Source: VBDM01 sp964430565 (GTDB lineage Bacteria > Pseudomonadota > Gammaproteobacteria > Burkholderiales > SG8-39). Taken from it: a stretch of 64,000 nt of DNA. Numbering within the stretch: position 1 is the stretch's first letter; each line of letters starts with the position of its first letter. Positions 8,287 through 17,015 of this stretch are shown here, piece after piece. The stretch covers positions 1 through 64,000 of the forward strand of contig CAYSFD010000029.1 of NCBI GenBank assembly GCA_964430565.1. The letters run 5' to 3'. Below the pieces are notes generated by a model, which made no database searches, was not told the DNA's origin, and saw only the letters and a list, made by a program, of their open reading frames with translations. Both the position numbers and the translations under genes were made by a program.

Positions 8287-9156
8287 TTATCCCACAACGA
8301 GCGCGGAGTGTTCGCTTTGGCCTTCGGTGAAACCTCTCGCCTTCATCCAGTCATAGGCTCGGCCAAAGAGCGAAGGATCGTAGTAATCGACGTGCTTGTA
8401 CCGTACGAATGCCGTGAGAAGTTCTTGAGGCTTCAGGGCGCCTTTCGCGTGTGCCGCCACGTGGTGGGCATACTTGTAGAAGTCCGCGTTGATCAGGTCG
8501 ACCGCGGCGTTCTCCGCATCGTAATACGCCTTGCGCTGCTGTGGCGTGAGCTCGGCGGCGACCACTTCGCCACCCCGATAGAAGGATGCCGCGACGATAT
8601 GGGCGCCCTCCTTCAGACCGAGGCTGATGAACGGTTCCATCACCGTCACGGCCCGGTACTTGCCGCTCTTGAGCCCCGCATAACGCATCTGCGGCAGTCC
8701 GCCGTTCTCTATCCTGACGTGCGTCGCCCCCACGGCGCTTTCGAGCATCTGCACCGTCGTGTAGTGCGAGCCGGTGAGTTCCTGCACCACGACCGGGACG
8801 TCGGCCATGTCGCGCGGGGTCTGCAATTTGTCATCGAGAGTGAGGATGGCCTGAGCGGCGACCGCAGCGCGCAGGGCCGCGATGGCGCCGCCCCGCTTGC
8901 CGCGTTCCAGACGGTCTATGCTCGCCCATTCACACACGTTGTAGCTGTCGGCCGAGCCGCATTCAAAAAGGTTCTCCTTGAGTCGCGTAAGAATCGGCTT
9001 TTCGGCGCTGTCCTTTTCGCGATCGGCGTAGGTCGCCGAGAAACTCACATCGAGCCCCGCCTTGGCGAACAGTCCTTCTTCGATGCCGACAATTACCGGC
9101 AGATCGAATACGGGGTTATTGGGGGCGACTTTCACTGCGATTCTGGATTCAGGCAT
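8287..9156 (-). CDS. NMT1/SsuA-like solute-binding-fold protein without signal peptide
   Basis: 289-aa protein with the fold and opening motif (VAPNNPVFDLPVIVGIEEGL) of periplasmic nitrate/sulfonate/thiamine-precursor-type binding proteins. The start at 9156 is supported by GGAGAG seven bases upstream. No signal peptide is present with this start. The upstream in-frame extension (to 9234) also reads as non-secretory, so the protein may be cytoplasmic or an enzyme using this fold. No permease or ATPase gene is adjacent. It is divergent from the Bug receptor at 9268. Ligand unknown. Confidence 0.75.
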   Translation of the reverse strand: MPESRIAVKVAPNNPVFDLPVIVGIEEGLFAKAGLDVSFSATYADREKDSAEKPILTRLKENLFECGSADSYNVCEWASIDRLERGKRGGAIAALRAAVAAQAILTLDDKLQTPRDMADVPVVVQELTGSHYTTVQMLESAVGATHVRIENGGLPQMRYAGLKSGKYRAVTVMEPFISLGLKEGAHIVAASFYRGGEVVAAELTPQQRKAYYDAENAAVDLINADFYKYAHHVAAHAKGALKPQELLTAFVRYKHVDYYDPSLFGRAYDWMKARGFTEGQSEHSALVVG

Positions 9157-9193
9157 CTTGCTCTCTCCATGGGCTATGGATACGGTCGCGGCG

Positions 9194-9221
9194 TTGACGC
9201 AATCGTGCGATTGGTTATAGC
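9194..9221 (+). promoter_or_regulatory. Candidate sigma70 promoter for the Bug receptor gene
   Basis: TTGACG (9194-9199) and TATAGC (9216-9221) are separated by 16 bp, ending 46 bp before the chosen ATG at 9268. The intergenic region is distinctly AT-richer than its surroundings. This is a pattern match only. Confidence 0.4.
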
Positions 9222-9267
9222 TTCTTGGACACAAATATACTCCACTTATGAAACCGGGATTGAAACT

Positions 9268-10263
9268 ATGACTTATTTACAAAGCAGCACGCTCGGTCGG
9301 CGCATGCTCGAAAAGGCTGCGATCGCTGTCGCGATTCTTGGGCTTGCCGCGTCGGCTCATGCGCAGAGCGCCTACCCGAGCAAACCGATCCGCATGATCG
9401 TGGGATTTCCCCCTGGTGGCGGAATGGACTTGAGCGCGCGCCTCTACTCCGCAAAGCTGCAGGAAGCGCTCAACACGCCCATCGTCGTGGAGAACCGCCC
9501 TGGGGGCACGGGTCTTCTCGCCGGCGAGCACGTCGCAAAGTCCGCGCCCGACGGCTACACGCTGCTGGTGGGAGCGTCGGGCCAGATGACGATCAATCCG
9601 GTGCTCATGCCAAAGCATCCCTACGATCCGGTGCGCGACTTCGCGGCGATCACGACCTTGGCGCAGTTTCCGATGGTGATCGCCGTCAACCCATCGTTCG
9701 CGGCGAAATCGCTCGCCGAACTGATCTCGCTCGCCAAGTCGCAGCCGGGTCGGCTCAACTACAGCCACGGCGGCGCCACGCACCAGGTCGCGGCGGAGAT
9801 GTTCAATCAGGCGGTGGGCATCGACATGCGCAACATCCCCTACAAGGGCGGCGCGCCGGCGGTCATCGCCGCGGTCGCCGGGGACGTGCCGATCGTGATC
9901 GTCGACAGTGCCGCGGCCAACGCGCAGATTCGCGCCGGACGCCTGCGCGTGCTCGCCGTGACTTCGGCGCAGCGCACGCCGCTGGTGCCGGATGCGCCCA
10001 CCGTCGCCGAATCCGGCGTTCCCGGCTACGACATCGCAGTCTGGGCGGGCCTGTTCGCCCCGGCGAGCACGCCTTCGGCGATCGTATCGCGGCTGTACCA
10101 GGAAACCTCGCGCGCCATGAACGCACCGGACATGAGGGAAAAACTGCAAGGCATCGGCATGGACCCGGGCGGACTGGCGCCCGAGCAACTGGCAGCGATG
10201 ATCAAGGCGGACATCGCGAAATACGCCGCGATCGTCAAGGCGGCCGGTATTCAGGCACAGTAG
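9268..10263 (+). CDS. Bug-family (TctC) tripartite tricarboxylate receptor
   Basis: 331-aa periplasmic solute receptor. The signal peptide ends near SAHAQS and is followed by YPSKPIRMIVGFPPGGGMD, the hallmark opening of Bug proteins. PGRLNYSHGG and the IPYKGGAPAV segment are further family signatures. No TctA or TctB membrane gene is nearby, so it is one of the orphan receptors that betaproteobacteria carry in large numbers. Start: the ATG at 9268 is preferred; a second ATG at 9304 would still leave a signal peptide. The ligand is probably a carboxylate but cannot be named. Confidence 0.92.
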   Translation: MTYLQSSTLGRRMLEKAAIAVAILGLAASAHAQSAYPSKPIRMIVGFPPGGGMDLSARLYSAKLQEALNTPIVVENRPGGTGLLAGEHVAKSAPDGYTLLVGASGQMTINPVLMPKHPYDPVRDFAAITTLAQFPMVIAVNPSFAAKSLAELISLAKSQPGRLNYSHGGATHQVAAEMFNQAVGIDMRNIPYKGGAPAVIAAVAGDVPIVIVDSAAANAQIRAGRLRVLAVTSAQRTPLVPDAPTVAESGVPGYDIAVWAGLFAPASTPSAIVSRLYQETSRAMNAPDMREKLQGIGMDPGGLAPEQLAAMIKADIAKYAAIVKAAGIQAQ

Positions 10264-10267
10264 TTTA

Positions 10268-11299
10268 TTAGGGCGGTAACTTCAATTTGAACACTTCGAA
10301 CGGCAGCTGAACCCGCGACACGCCGGCGTTGAAGGCCGCCAGGCGATGCGCCTGCGAACTGGGGAAGTACAGGCAGCCGTCAGGGCCAATAGAAGGTTCG
10401 TTTGGAAAACTGATGCGTGGATCGGCAACCAGCGTTTCGAGCTTGCGGTCCTTGCCCATCATCAGGATCGCGTTGTCGGTGAAGGAGCAAAAGTAGAGGT
10501 TGCCGGCGCGATCAATCGTGATCCCCGCAAGCGGCGGAACCCGCACGACGTCTTCCACACCTGCGGCCACCTCGGCTTCGGTGAGTGTCTCGTCCTGCAG
10601 GAACCTCGTCTCGATTCGTCGCAGCACCGGCCCGAAGAGCGGCATGAAGTAGAGCCACTTTGCATCCACGGAGAGTTCGAGCAGATCGACGTGCAAGAGC
10701 GGCACCTCGCCCGTTTGCCGGCGCATCTCCCGGCCCTCGACCACCGGGACGATGGATGGGTCAGCGCGCGTCGAAGGGTGGCCTTCGAGGAGCTTTCGCG
10801 CGCGGCCGGTCGCGAGATCGACCACGACGATGGAGCCGTGATGCGCCTCGGTCACGTAGGCGAAACGCGCATCGACCCGCATGTGCCCGATCATCGTGCC
10901 CTTGGGCAGGATCTCCGCGCCCAGGGGATAGACGCGGCTCACGCGATCGGTGGCGAGGTCGATCTTCACGAGCTTCGCCGCGCCGACGACCGGCGGCGCG
11001 ACGCGCGGGGCGGCGTCGTCCACCACCCACAGGTTGTTCGAGGAGTCGGCGAACACCGCGTGGCTCGATACGATGCGGTCATGATTTGAAGCGCCCGGCC
11101 GCCATTCGTTCCACTCATTGCCCGGATAAGGCTTGAAGCTGCCGTCGGGCATCGCTTCCATCACCGAGGGAGCGGCAAGGGAGGTCCAGCGCGGGAAACT
11201 CGCGAAGACTCTGCCCCGCGGCGATACCGCGACGCCGTTCAGCATGAATTCCGGGAAGGCCGCGACGCGAACCAGTTCCATCCTCGGCTTTTTATTCAT
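10268..11299 (-). CDS. Major royal jelly / yellow-family beta-propeller protein
   Basis: 343-aa protein resembling the bacterial members of the MRJP/yellow family, a six-bladed propeller distantly related to SMP-30/gluconolactonases. Supporting features are the N-terminal FMLNGVAVSPRGRVFASFPRW, SSNNLWVVDD, the GITIDRAGNLYFCS blade and C-terminal PNEPSIGPDGCLYFP. No signal peptide is seen, unlike many homologues. It lies 45 bp after an SDR gene on the same strand and converges on the Bug gene with a 4-bp gap. Catalytic activity is unknown; insect relatives include dopachrome-conversion enzymes. Confidence 0.75.
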   Translation of the reverse strand: MNKKPRMELVRVAAFPEFMLNGVAVSPRGRVFASFPRWTSLAAPSVMEAMPDGSFKPYPGNEWNEWRPGASNHDRIVSSHAVFADSSNNLWVVDDAAPRVAPPVVGAAKLVKIDLATDRVSRVYPLGAEILPKGTMIGHMRVDARFAYVTEAHHGSIVVVDLATGRARKLLEGHPSTRADPSIVPVVEGREMRRQTGEVPLLHVDLLELSVDAKWLYFMPLFGPVLRRIETRFLQDETLTEAEVAAGVEDVVRVPPLAGITIDRAGNLYFCSFTDNAILMMGKDRKLETLVADPRISFPNEPSIGPDGCLYFPSSQAHRLAAFNAGVSRVQLPFEVFKLKLPP

Positions 11300-11323
11300 G
11301 AACGGGGCGCACGAGAGTAGCGG

Positions 11324-11349
11324 CGCACGCGCAGCGTGTCGGCTTTACT
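11324..11349. repeat. Dispersed 3'-end hairpin element, copy 1
   Basis: A 20-bp core (11324-11343, cgcacgcgcagcgtgtcggc) plus tttact is repeated almost exactly at 22382-22408. Both copies sit over the stop codon and immediate 3' flank of a minus-strand gene. The core folds as a short hairpin (gcacgc / gcgtgt, loop gca). Confidence 0.7.
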
Positions 11350-12121
11350 CGATCTTCGGCGCGAGCAGCATCTCCCCGCCACCCAGGATCAGCCGATTCC
11401 ACGTCGGCGTGACGACGATCTCGTTCAGGCACACGTGCGCGGGCGATTCCGCGACGAAGCGCACCACCCGCCCGAGGTCTTCCATTTTGAGCATCTTCGC
11501 CTGGTCCTCGGGCGAAGGCGGCTTGGGCCGCGCGCGTTGCATCGGCGTCACCGTCTCGCCAGGGTGAATCACGCAGCCGCGGATGCCGTGCAAACCTTCC
11601 TCGAGATTGAGCTGATGGGTCATCGCGGAGAGCGCCTGCTTGCTCGCGTTGTACGCCGCTCCGCCGACGTAACCCGGGTAACGGGCGAACCACGACCCGA
11701 TATTGATGACCAGGCCGTCGCGCCGCTCGCGCATCGAAGGCAATACGGCAAGGGTGCAATAGAGCGCGCCGTTCAGGTTGATATCGACCACGCGGTCCCA
11801 TTCGGCCGTCGCGAGGTCGCGAAAGAAGCGCTTGGGAATGTTCACCCCGGCGCAGTTGACGAGGATATCGACGCGGCCGTGGCGCGCGAAAATCGCAGCG
11901 GCCGCGCGCGCGACCGCGTCGCGATCGGTGATATCGACCGCCTGCGATTCCGCTGTGCCGCCTGCCCGCCTGATCAGGGCCTCGGTCTCGGCGAGCGCCG
12001 ATTCCCTGCGCCCCGAGACGACGACGGTCGCTCCCGATTTTGCGAGCTCGACGGCGCCAGCCTGGCCGATACCGCTGCCGCCGCCCGTGACCCACGCAAC
12101 TTTTCCTTTCAGGACTGCCAT
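11345..12121 (-). CDS. Short-chain dehydrogenase/reductase
   Basis: 258-aa SDR. It shows TGGGSGIG near the N-terminus, NCAGVN, a catalytic serine in NIGSWFARYPG and YNASKQA. The C-terminal portion is long and family-typical. It starts six bases after the stop of the M48 protease gene and is followed after 45 bp by the yellow-family gene, suggesting co-transcription. Nothing in the sequence fixes its substrate. Confidence 0.88.
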   Translation of the reverse strand: MAVLKGKVAWVTGGGSGIGQAGAVELAKSGATVVVSGRRESALAETEALIRRAGGTAESQAVDITDRDAVARAAAAIFARHGRVDILVNCAGVNIPKRFFRDLATAEWDRVVDINLNGALYCTLAVLPSMRERRDGLVINIGSWFARYPGYVGGAAYNASKQALSAMTHQLNLEEGLHGIRGCVIHPGETVTPMQRARPKPPSPEDQAKMLKMEDLGRVVRFVAESPAHVCLNEIVVTPTWNRLILGGGEMLLAPKIE

Positions 12122-12127
12122 GTGTGA

Positions 12128-14080
12128 TTACGCTACGGTCTCCGCGGTTTCCAGAATCGGCGGCAAGGGCGTGTCGAGCGCGGCGCAAATCGCCCGCATC
12201 AGCTCGCCCTCGGCGACCGTGAGTTTATCATCGGCCATCGCCGCGGCGAGGCAGGCCTTGATGAATTGCGGCTTCTTCAGAGGGTACAGAAGCTTCAGTT
12301 CGCGGAACGCTCCCTCCACGGCGACGATGTTGAGCTCCGCGGGCGCACGCAGCACGCCGCCCGGGATCCCGAGGACGCGCATGCCTTTGTCGAACGCGGC
12401 CATTCCGCCTTTGCCCGAATGCGCGAGCAGCGACAACACGACGCCCGCCTCGCCGACGACCGCATCGATACTCCGGTGCCGCGCGGACGGCGACCGCTTT
12501 TCCTCTTTCTGGATGTGGCTCCTGCACAGCGTGAGCAGAACGAACTCACCGAGCGTGACTTTTCGATCGACCTCGATCGTAGTCTTGATCGTTTCGAGCA
12601 GCCTGTCGCGCTCGATCCGGGGCAACCGCTTCAAAGTCGGGATCGCCAGCTCAAGCACGGGCAGACGCGCGCGCGCCCCGAGCGGCTTCAGCACATCGGC
12701 AAAGCGCGCGCTTTGCGCGGCGAGGTCCACGCCGGCCGCCTCGCCGATGAGGGCAAGCTGCGCCTTGCGCAATTCGCCCTCGCCCAGCAAGAGTGCAAAG
12801 AGCGCCGCTTTCGCGCCCTCTTCGCGCTCGACCGCGGCGCGGACCTCGGTGGGAATCGCGTCGAGCATCTTGCGCGCGTAGTCGAGGTGAGCGGCGGACG
12901 GATTGCCTATGCTTTCGATCACCGAACGCGCGAGTCCCGCCGCGCCCGAGAGCGCGGCCGCGGAAGGCGCGGCTGCGCGCCGTGCATACAGCGGACTCAT
13001 GAGCTCGCTCACTACCGGGCTTCCCTGCGCCCACAGGGCCGCGGCCTCGGCGCGCTCCAGGCGCTCGCGTATGAGACGCTTCGCGCCAGGCCCTAACAGC
13101 CGCTCGATGCGCGCGTCTAGCGGGGGATGCGTGGCGAACCAGGCGAATTCGAAATAGTCGTTGACCGGAGCGCCGATGCACATATGAGAAAGCTCTTCGG
13201 CGTGGAGCTGGACGATGGTGCTGCCGCGCTGGCCGATCTTAAAGAGCGCGCCGCCGATGCCGTCAAGGTTGCGGGTAAGCTGCACGGCGGCGGCATCGGC
13301 GAGAAACTCGCGCTCGCGCGATATCACCGCCTTGATCAAGCGGCCCGCGAGCACGCCGATCGACCCGATCAGCCACAACAGCAACCCGATGAAAAACAGG
13401 CGGACGTCCATTCCCACGGCGCGGTATTCACCGCTTTCTTTCCTGCCGCCGGTCATGAGCGCCGCGCCCATCGCTCCGATCAGCACGATGCCTGCGATCA
13501 CGCCGACCAGGTGAATGTTGAGCCGCATGTCACCGTTCAGGATGTGACTGAACTCGTGGGCCACGACACCCTGCAGCTCGTCGCGGTTCAGGCGTTCCAG
13601 GGCCCCGCGCGTTACGATGATCGTGGCCTCGTTGGGAGAGTAGCCGGCGGCGAAGGCGTTGATCGTACGCTGGCCATCCATGACAAACACCAGCGGCACG
13701 GCGATGCCGGAGGCAAGCGCCATCTCCTCGACGACGTTGAGCAGCCGGCGTTCCGACGGCTCACAGGTGCTGCGCGTCACATGGCGCGCGCCGATCAGAT
13801 CGGCGACAGCGACGCCGCCGCCGGAAAGCTGATAGAGCCTATACGCGGTCCCCCCCGCAATCACGCAAAGGACGACTACGCTGATCCATCCAAAGACGGA
13901 GCGGGGAACCTCCCCGAGCAGGTCGCTCGCATACAGAATGGACGGATCGAACACCAGGATGTATACCGCGGCGCCCACCAGGTTGAGCACCGCGACGATC
14001 GCCGCGACGGCAAGCACGAATAACAGCAGCATCACGCCGGTGCGGAGCCTGGCGCGCTGCTGGTGCTCGAAGAAGTCCAT
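12128..14080 (-). CDS. M48 family membrane zinc metalloprotease with C-terminal TerB-like region
   Basis: 650-aa integral-membrane protease. Transmembrane segments lie near residues 17-45 and 63-83; the zinc site HEFSH is at 175-179 with the third ligand Glu258 in EFLAD, between two further membrane segments (~190-210, ~227-250). The C-terminal 300 residues are soluble and contain helical TerB-like stretches (DRKVTLGEFVLLTLC; ADDKLTVAEGELMRAI). This layout fits HtpX-like M48 proteins of proteobacteria that may act in membrane protein quality control. It follows the RDD gene by 31 bp and precedes an SDR by 6 bp on the same strand. Confidence 0.88.
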   Translation of the reverse strand: MDFFEHQQRARLRTGVMLLLFVLAVAAIVAVLNLVGAAVYILVFDPSILYASDLLGEVPRSVFGWISVVVLCVIAGGTAYRLYQLSGGGVAVADLIGARHVTRSTCEPSERRLLNVVEEMALASGIAVPLVFVMDGQRTINAFAAGYSPNEATIIVTRGALERLNRDELQGVVAHEFSHILNGDMRLNIHLVGVIAGIVLIGAMGAALMTGGRKESGEYRAVGMDVRLFFIGLLLWLIGSIGVLAGRLIKAVISREREFLADAAAVQLTRNLDGIGGALFKIGQRGSTIVQLHAEELSHMCIGAPVNDYFEFAWFATHPPLDARIERLLGPGAKRLIRERLERAEAAALWAQGSPVVSELMSPLYARRAAAPSAAALSGAAGLARSVIESIGNPSAAHLDYARKMLDAIPTEVRAAVEREEGAKAALFALLLGEGELRKAQLALIGEAAGVDLAAQSARFADVLKPLGARARLPVLELAIPTLKRLPRIERDRLLETIKTTIEVDRKVTLGEFVLLTLCRSHIQKEEKRSPSARHRSIDAVVGEAGVVLSLLAHSGKGGMAAFDKGMRVLGIPGGVLRAPAELNIVAVEGAFRELKLLYPLKKPQFIKACLAAAMADDKLTVAEGELMRAICAALDTPLPPILETAETVA

Positions 14081-14111
14081 CGTCTCCGAGCGGTTGCCGC
14101 GCCTCCGTCGA

Positions 14112-14642
14112 TCAGTCGCGCTTGCCGCTGATCACGACGGTCCCGGCGAGCTTGTCGTGCCAGCCCTGCTTGCGCTTGTCGAAGGCGATCCAAAGGAATC
14201 CCAGGCACGCCGGAAGGAACGAGACAAAATAGGCGAAGAAGCGACCGGTGAGCTGGGCGGCCGAAGGCTTGCCAAGTGTTCCCGCCTTGACGATTCTCGC
14301 TTTGAGCAGCATTTTCCCCGGCGTAGCGCCGCGGAAACGCCAGAAAAGGATCGTCGCGACGATCAATGCGATTTGAACCCTGATGTCGAGCAGAGCGGCG
14401 ATTGCGGAATCGGAGCGGCTGAGGACGTTCAGTATTCTCGCGACGTCGGCGTTCGGATCGCCCGTCGAAATCAACATGGCGGCGAACTCGGCGCCGAGCC
14501 GGTCAAGATAGCCTCCACCGTAGAGGGCCATCATCAAAGGAAAAAGCACGACAACGAGGACCAGGACGTCAATGAAGAACGCCAGAACGCGCTTCCAGAA
14601 TCCCACGTACTCGGGCACGCGCTGCGTGGTGTTTTCGGCCAT
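14112..14642 (-). CDS. RDD family membrane protein
   Basis: 176-aa protein with the RDD domain: FWKRVLAFFIDVLVLVVV at the start of the first membrane helix, two further hydrophobic segments and RFRGATPGKMLLKARIV before the last. The ATG at 14642 has a GGAGG site seven bases upstream. RDD proteins are small membrane proteins of uncertain, possibly transport, function. The gene heads an apparent operon with the M48 protease, a pairing that suggests a shared membrane-maintenance role. Confidence 0.85.
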   Translation of the reverse strand: MAENTTQRVPEYVGFWKRVLAFFIDVLVLVVVLFPLMMALYGGGYLDRLGAEFAAMLISTGDPNADVARILNVLSRSDSAIAALLDIRVQIALIVATILFWRFRGATPGKMLLKARIVKAGTLGKPSAAQLTGRFFAYFVSFLPACLGFLWIAFDKRKQGWHDKLAGTVVISGKRD

Positions 14643-14737
14643 GGCAACCTCCACGAGAGTCGGTGCAGTGTAGCCCGACAATTGCGAGGGTGGCAACCGC
14701 GTAGTTATGATCTATCGATCAATCCGAAAGGAAGCGC

Positions 14738-15715
14738 ATGAGAGCCGTGTTGTGCAAGAACTGGGGGTCGCCCGAGACGTTGGTAGTCGAGGACCTTCCC
14801 TCGCCCAAGCCGGGGAACGGACAGATTTTGGTTTCAGTGAAGGCGAGCGGAGTGAATTTCCCCGACGTGCTCGTCATCCAGAACAAGTACCAGTTCAAGC
14901 CCGAACTGCCGTTCTCCCCGGGGAGCGAAATCGCCGGCGTCGTGAAGCGGATCGGCGAGGGCGTGAAAGGCTTCAAGCCCGGAGACCGAGTGATGGCGCT
15001 GATTCGTTCGGGCGGCTATGCCGAGGAAGTCCTGGTCGATGAGGGGCTCGTCGCGCCGATTCCTGAGGGCATCGATTTCACGGTCGCCGCCTCCTTCGGT
15101 CTCGTCTACGCGACTGCTTACCACGCGCTCAAGGACCGCGCGGCGATCAAACCCGGCGAGACGCTCCTCGTGCTCGGCGCGGCGGGCGGCGTCGGGCTCG
15201 CCGCCGTGGAACTGGGCAAGCTGCTCGGCGCGCGCGTCATTGCCTGCGCTTCATCCGACGACAAGCTCGAAACCTGCAAACGCCGCGGGGCGCAGTCCGC
15301 GATCAACTACGAGCGCGAGGAGCTGCGCGAGGCCCTCAAGCGCCTTACAGATGGAGGGGGCGTCGACGTCGTGTTCGATCCAGTAGGAGGAAAATATTCC
15401 GAGCCCGCTGTGCGCGGCATGGCGTGGAAAGGGCGCTACCTCGTGGTCGGTTTCGCCGCAGGCGAAATTCCGAAAATTCCGCTCAACCTCGTGCTGCTGA
15501 AAGGTTGCTCGATCGTGGGCGTGTTTTGGGGCGAGTTCGCCAGGCGAGAGGGCGGTCTCAACGTCGCGAACCTGAAGGAGCTGTCCGAGTGGCTGCGCGC
15601 CGGGAAGATCAAACCCCTGGTAAGCGCGACCTATCCGCTCGAGCGCGCCGCCGACGCGCTCAACGATCTCATGAACCGCAAGGTTCAGGGAAAGGTCGTG
15701 CTGGTGACAAGCTAG
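14738..15715 (+). CDS. Zinc-independent quinone oxidoreductase / enoyl reductase (MDR family)
   Basis: 325-aa medium-chain dehydrogenase/reductase of the zeta-crystallin/Qor type. It has the GroES-like N-terminal half (SGVNFPDVLVIQNKYQ, PGSEIAGVV) and the NADPH-binding motif LGAAGGVGLAAVEL, with no zinc-binding cysteine cluster. These enzymes reduce quinones or activated double bonds. It converges on the small secreted-protein gene at 15726, and no operon partner is visible. Confidence 0.9.
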   Translation: MRAVLCKNWGSPETLVVEDLPSPKPGNGQILVSVKASGVNFPDVLVIQNKYQFKPELPFSPGSEIAGVVKRIGEGVKGFKPGDRVMALIRSGGYAEEVLVDEGLVAPIPEGIDFTVAASFGLVYATAYHALKDRAAIKPGETLLVLGAAGGVGLAAVELGKLLGARVIACASSDDKLETCKRRGAQSAINYEREELREALKRLTDGGGVDVVFDPVGGKYSEPAVRGMAWKGRYLVVGFAAGEIPKIPLNLVLLKGCSIVGVFWGEFARREGGLNVANLKELSEWLRAGKIKPLVSATYPLERAADALNDLMNRKVQGKVVLVTS

Positions 15716-15725
15716 GCGCGCGCGC

Positions 15726-16151
15726 TCAGTTCGAATAACCGACTGCGCCGGGAATCACCTGCATCCACTGCGACGGACAGGTGGCGACGTTCGGGTAGTA
15801 GTCGCGGTAGTCGGGGCAGTAGTAGCGCAGGTCCGAGATCTGCTCGACATAGACGGGCGCTGGGACGGGGGCGTATGCCGGATAGAAGAGCGGCGCGGCC
15901 ACCACGACGGTGCCGTACACTACGTGGCTGTGGTGCCACCACCACCGAGGACGAACGACCACGATGGGGCGAACGTGATTGTGTCCATGGTGGACGCCCG
16001 GTCGTCCACCGCTATGTTTGGCTTGGGCGCCCGCGAAGCCTCCGCTTGCGTGACGTCCTGTTCCCTGACCCCCGACGCTCTCACGCGCGAGCACGGCGTC
16101 GGCGCTCGCCAGCATGGCCAGTCCCATCAGGATCGCGATCGGTCGTTTCAT
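15726..16151 (-). CDS. Small secreted His/Tyr/Pro-rich protein of unknown function
   Basis: 141-aa predicted secreted protein. The ATG at 16151 follows a GGAGG ribosome site. The signal peptide (MKRPIAILMGLAMLASADAV) is followed by a Gly/His-rich segment with many HxH steps, then a WWWHHSH motif and a Tyr/Pro-rich C-terminus (YCPDYRDYYPNVATCPSQW) with two cysteines. This composition recalls small betaproteobacterial envelope proteins that end in a C-P-x-x-W motif. Metal binding is possible from the histidines but unproven. Confidence 0.7.
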   Translation of the reverse strand: MKRPIAILMGLAMLASADAVLARESVGGQGTGRHASGGFAGAQAKHSGGRPGVHHGHNHVRPIVVVRPRWWWHHSHVVYGTVVVAAPLFYPAYAPVPAPVYVEQISDLRYYCPDYRDYYPNVATCPSQWMQVIPGAVGYSN

Positions 16152-16283
16152 CTGAGGCCTCCTCTCACGCGCACTTGGCTTCGGAGAAAAGTCTAACGCC
16201 ACGCGTTGAGAAGAGTTGACCCTATTACACCTTTTACACATCGTTACACGGAAGCGTCGCCAGTGCGGTTCCTCGGATCGGCA

Positions 16284-16889
16284 CTAGCACTCCGGTTCGC
16301 CCGGCCGGGGCATCGGCCGAGGAACAAAACCGAATCGGCCGGGAACATCGGCGGCACGGACCGAAGTCATCGGCACGATCTTGCCGTGCAGCATGACCTG
16401 CGCTTGACCGCCCTCCGCCACTTCTTCCAGCAGACTCTCGATCGGCCGGCCGCGCTCATCGCTCAGGCGTTCGAGCACCGCCGATAGATCGCGGTCGAGG
16501 AGCACGCCGATGCCGAGCGCGGTCTTGAGGAGCAGCGATCCAGAGTCGTCGAGAAACGCCGCCTCGAGCGCGCGCGGCGCGGCGCCCGCGTGCGCGAGAA
16601 ACCCACTCCCCGTGTCGTCGAGCCGGTACACCCACGGCGTGTAGTCGAGGGTGACGAACACTCTCTGCGGGCCGTTCTGGAAATACCAGCGATGCGCTCC
16701 GTCTTGCTCGTAGTTTCGGCCGATGAACTCGATCACGGCCCGATTCGAAATGCGTTCAGACGAGGGCTCGCCATCGCGCCCGGAGCGCGACTTCACCAGC
16801 CAGTTTCCGCGCCGATCCAGGCGCAGCCAGCCGTACACCGACGGCACATTCGGCCATCGGGCGATCGCGCGAATGACGATTTCGTCCAT
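16284..16889 (-). CDS. DUF2946-like cytoplasmic protein
   Basis: 201-aa soluble protein. The N-terminus (MDEIVIRAIARWPNVPSVYG, then WLRLDRRGNW) and the central FIGRNYEQDGAHRWYFQNGP with QRVFVTLDYTPW match my memory of a widespread betaproteobacterial family annotated as DUF2946. The start at 16889 is chosen because conservation appears to begin there; the frame remains open to 17015. It is divergent from the ligase gene at 17016. Function unknown. Confidence 0.7.
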   Translation of the reverse strand: MDEIVIRAIARWPNVPSVYGWLRLDRRGNWLVKSRSGRDGEPSSERISNRAVIEFIGRNYEQDGAHRWYFQNGPQRVFVTLDYTPWVYRLDDTGSGFLAHAGAAPRALEAAFLDDSGSLLLKTALGIGVLLDRDLSAVLERLSDERGRPIESLLEEVAEGGQAQVMLHGKIVPMTSVRAADVPGRFGFVPRPMPRPGEPEC

Positions 16890-17015
16890 GAGTACCGGCG
16901 GGATCTGCGGTCGACGCACGAGCCTTGTCGCTCGGCGGAGCGCGTGGCAGTATAGGCTCATAGGACTCGGTGCGGCGCCTGACGCCGCAACGCGATACGA
17001 GAACGAGGAGGACAC

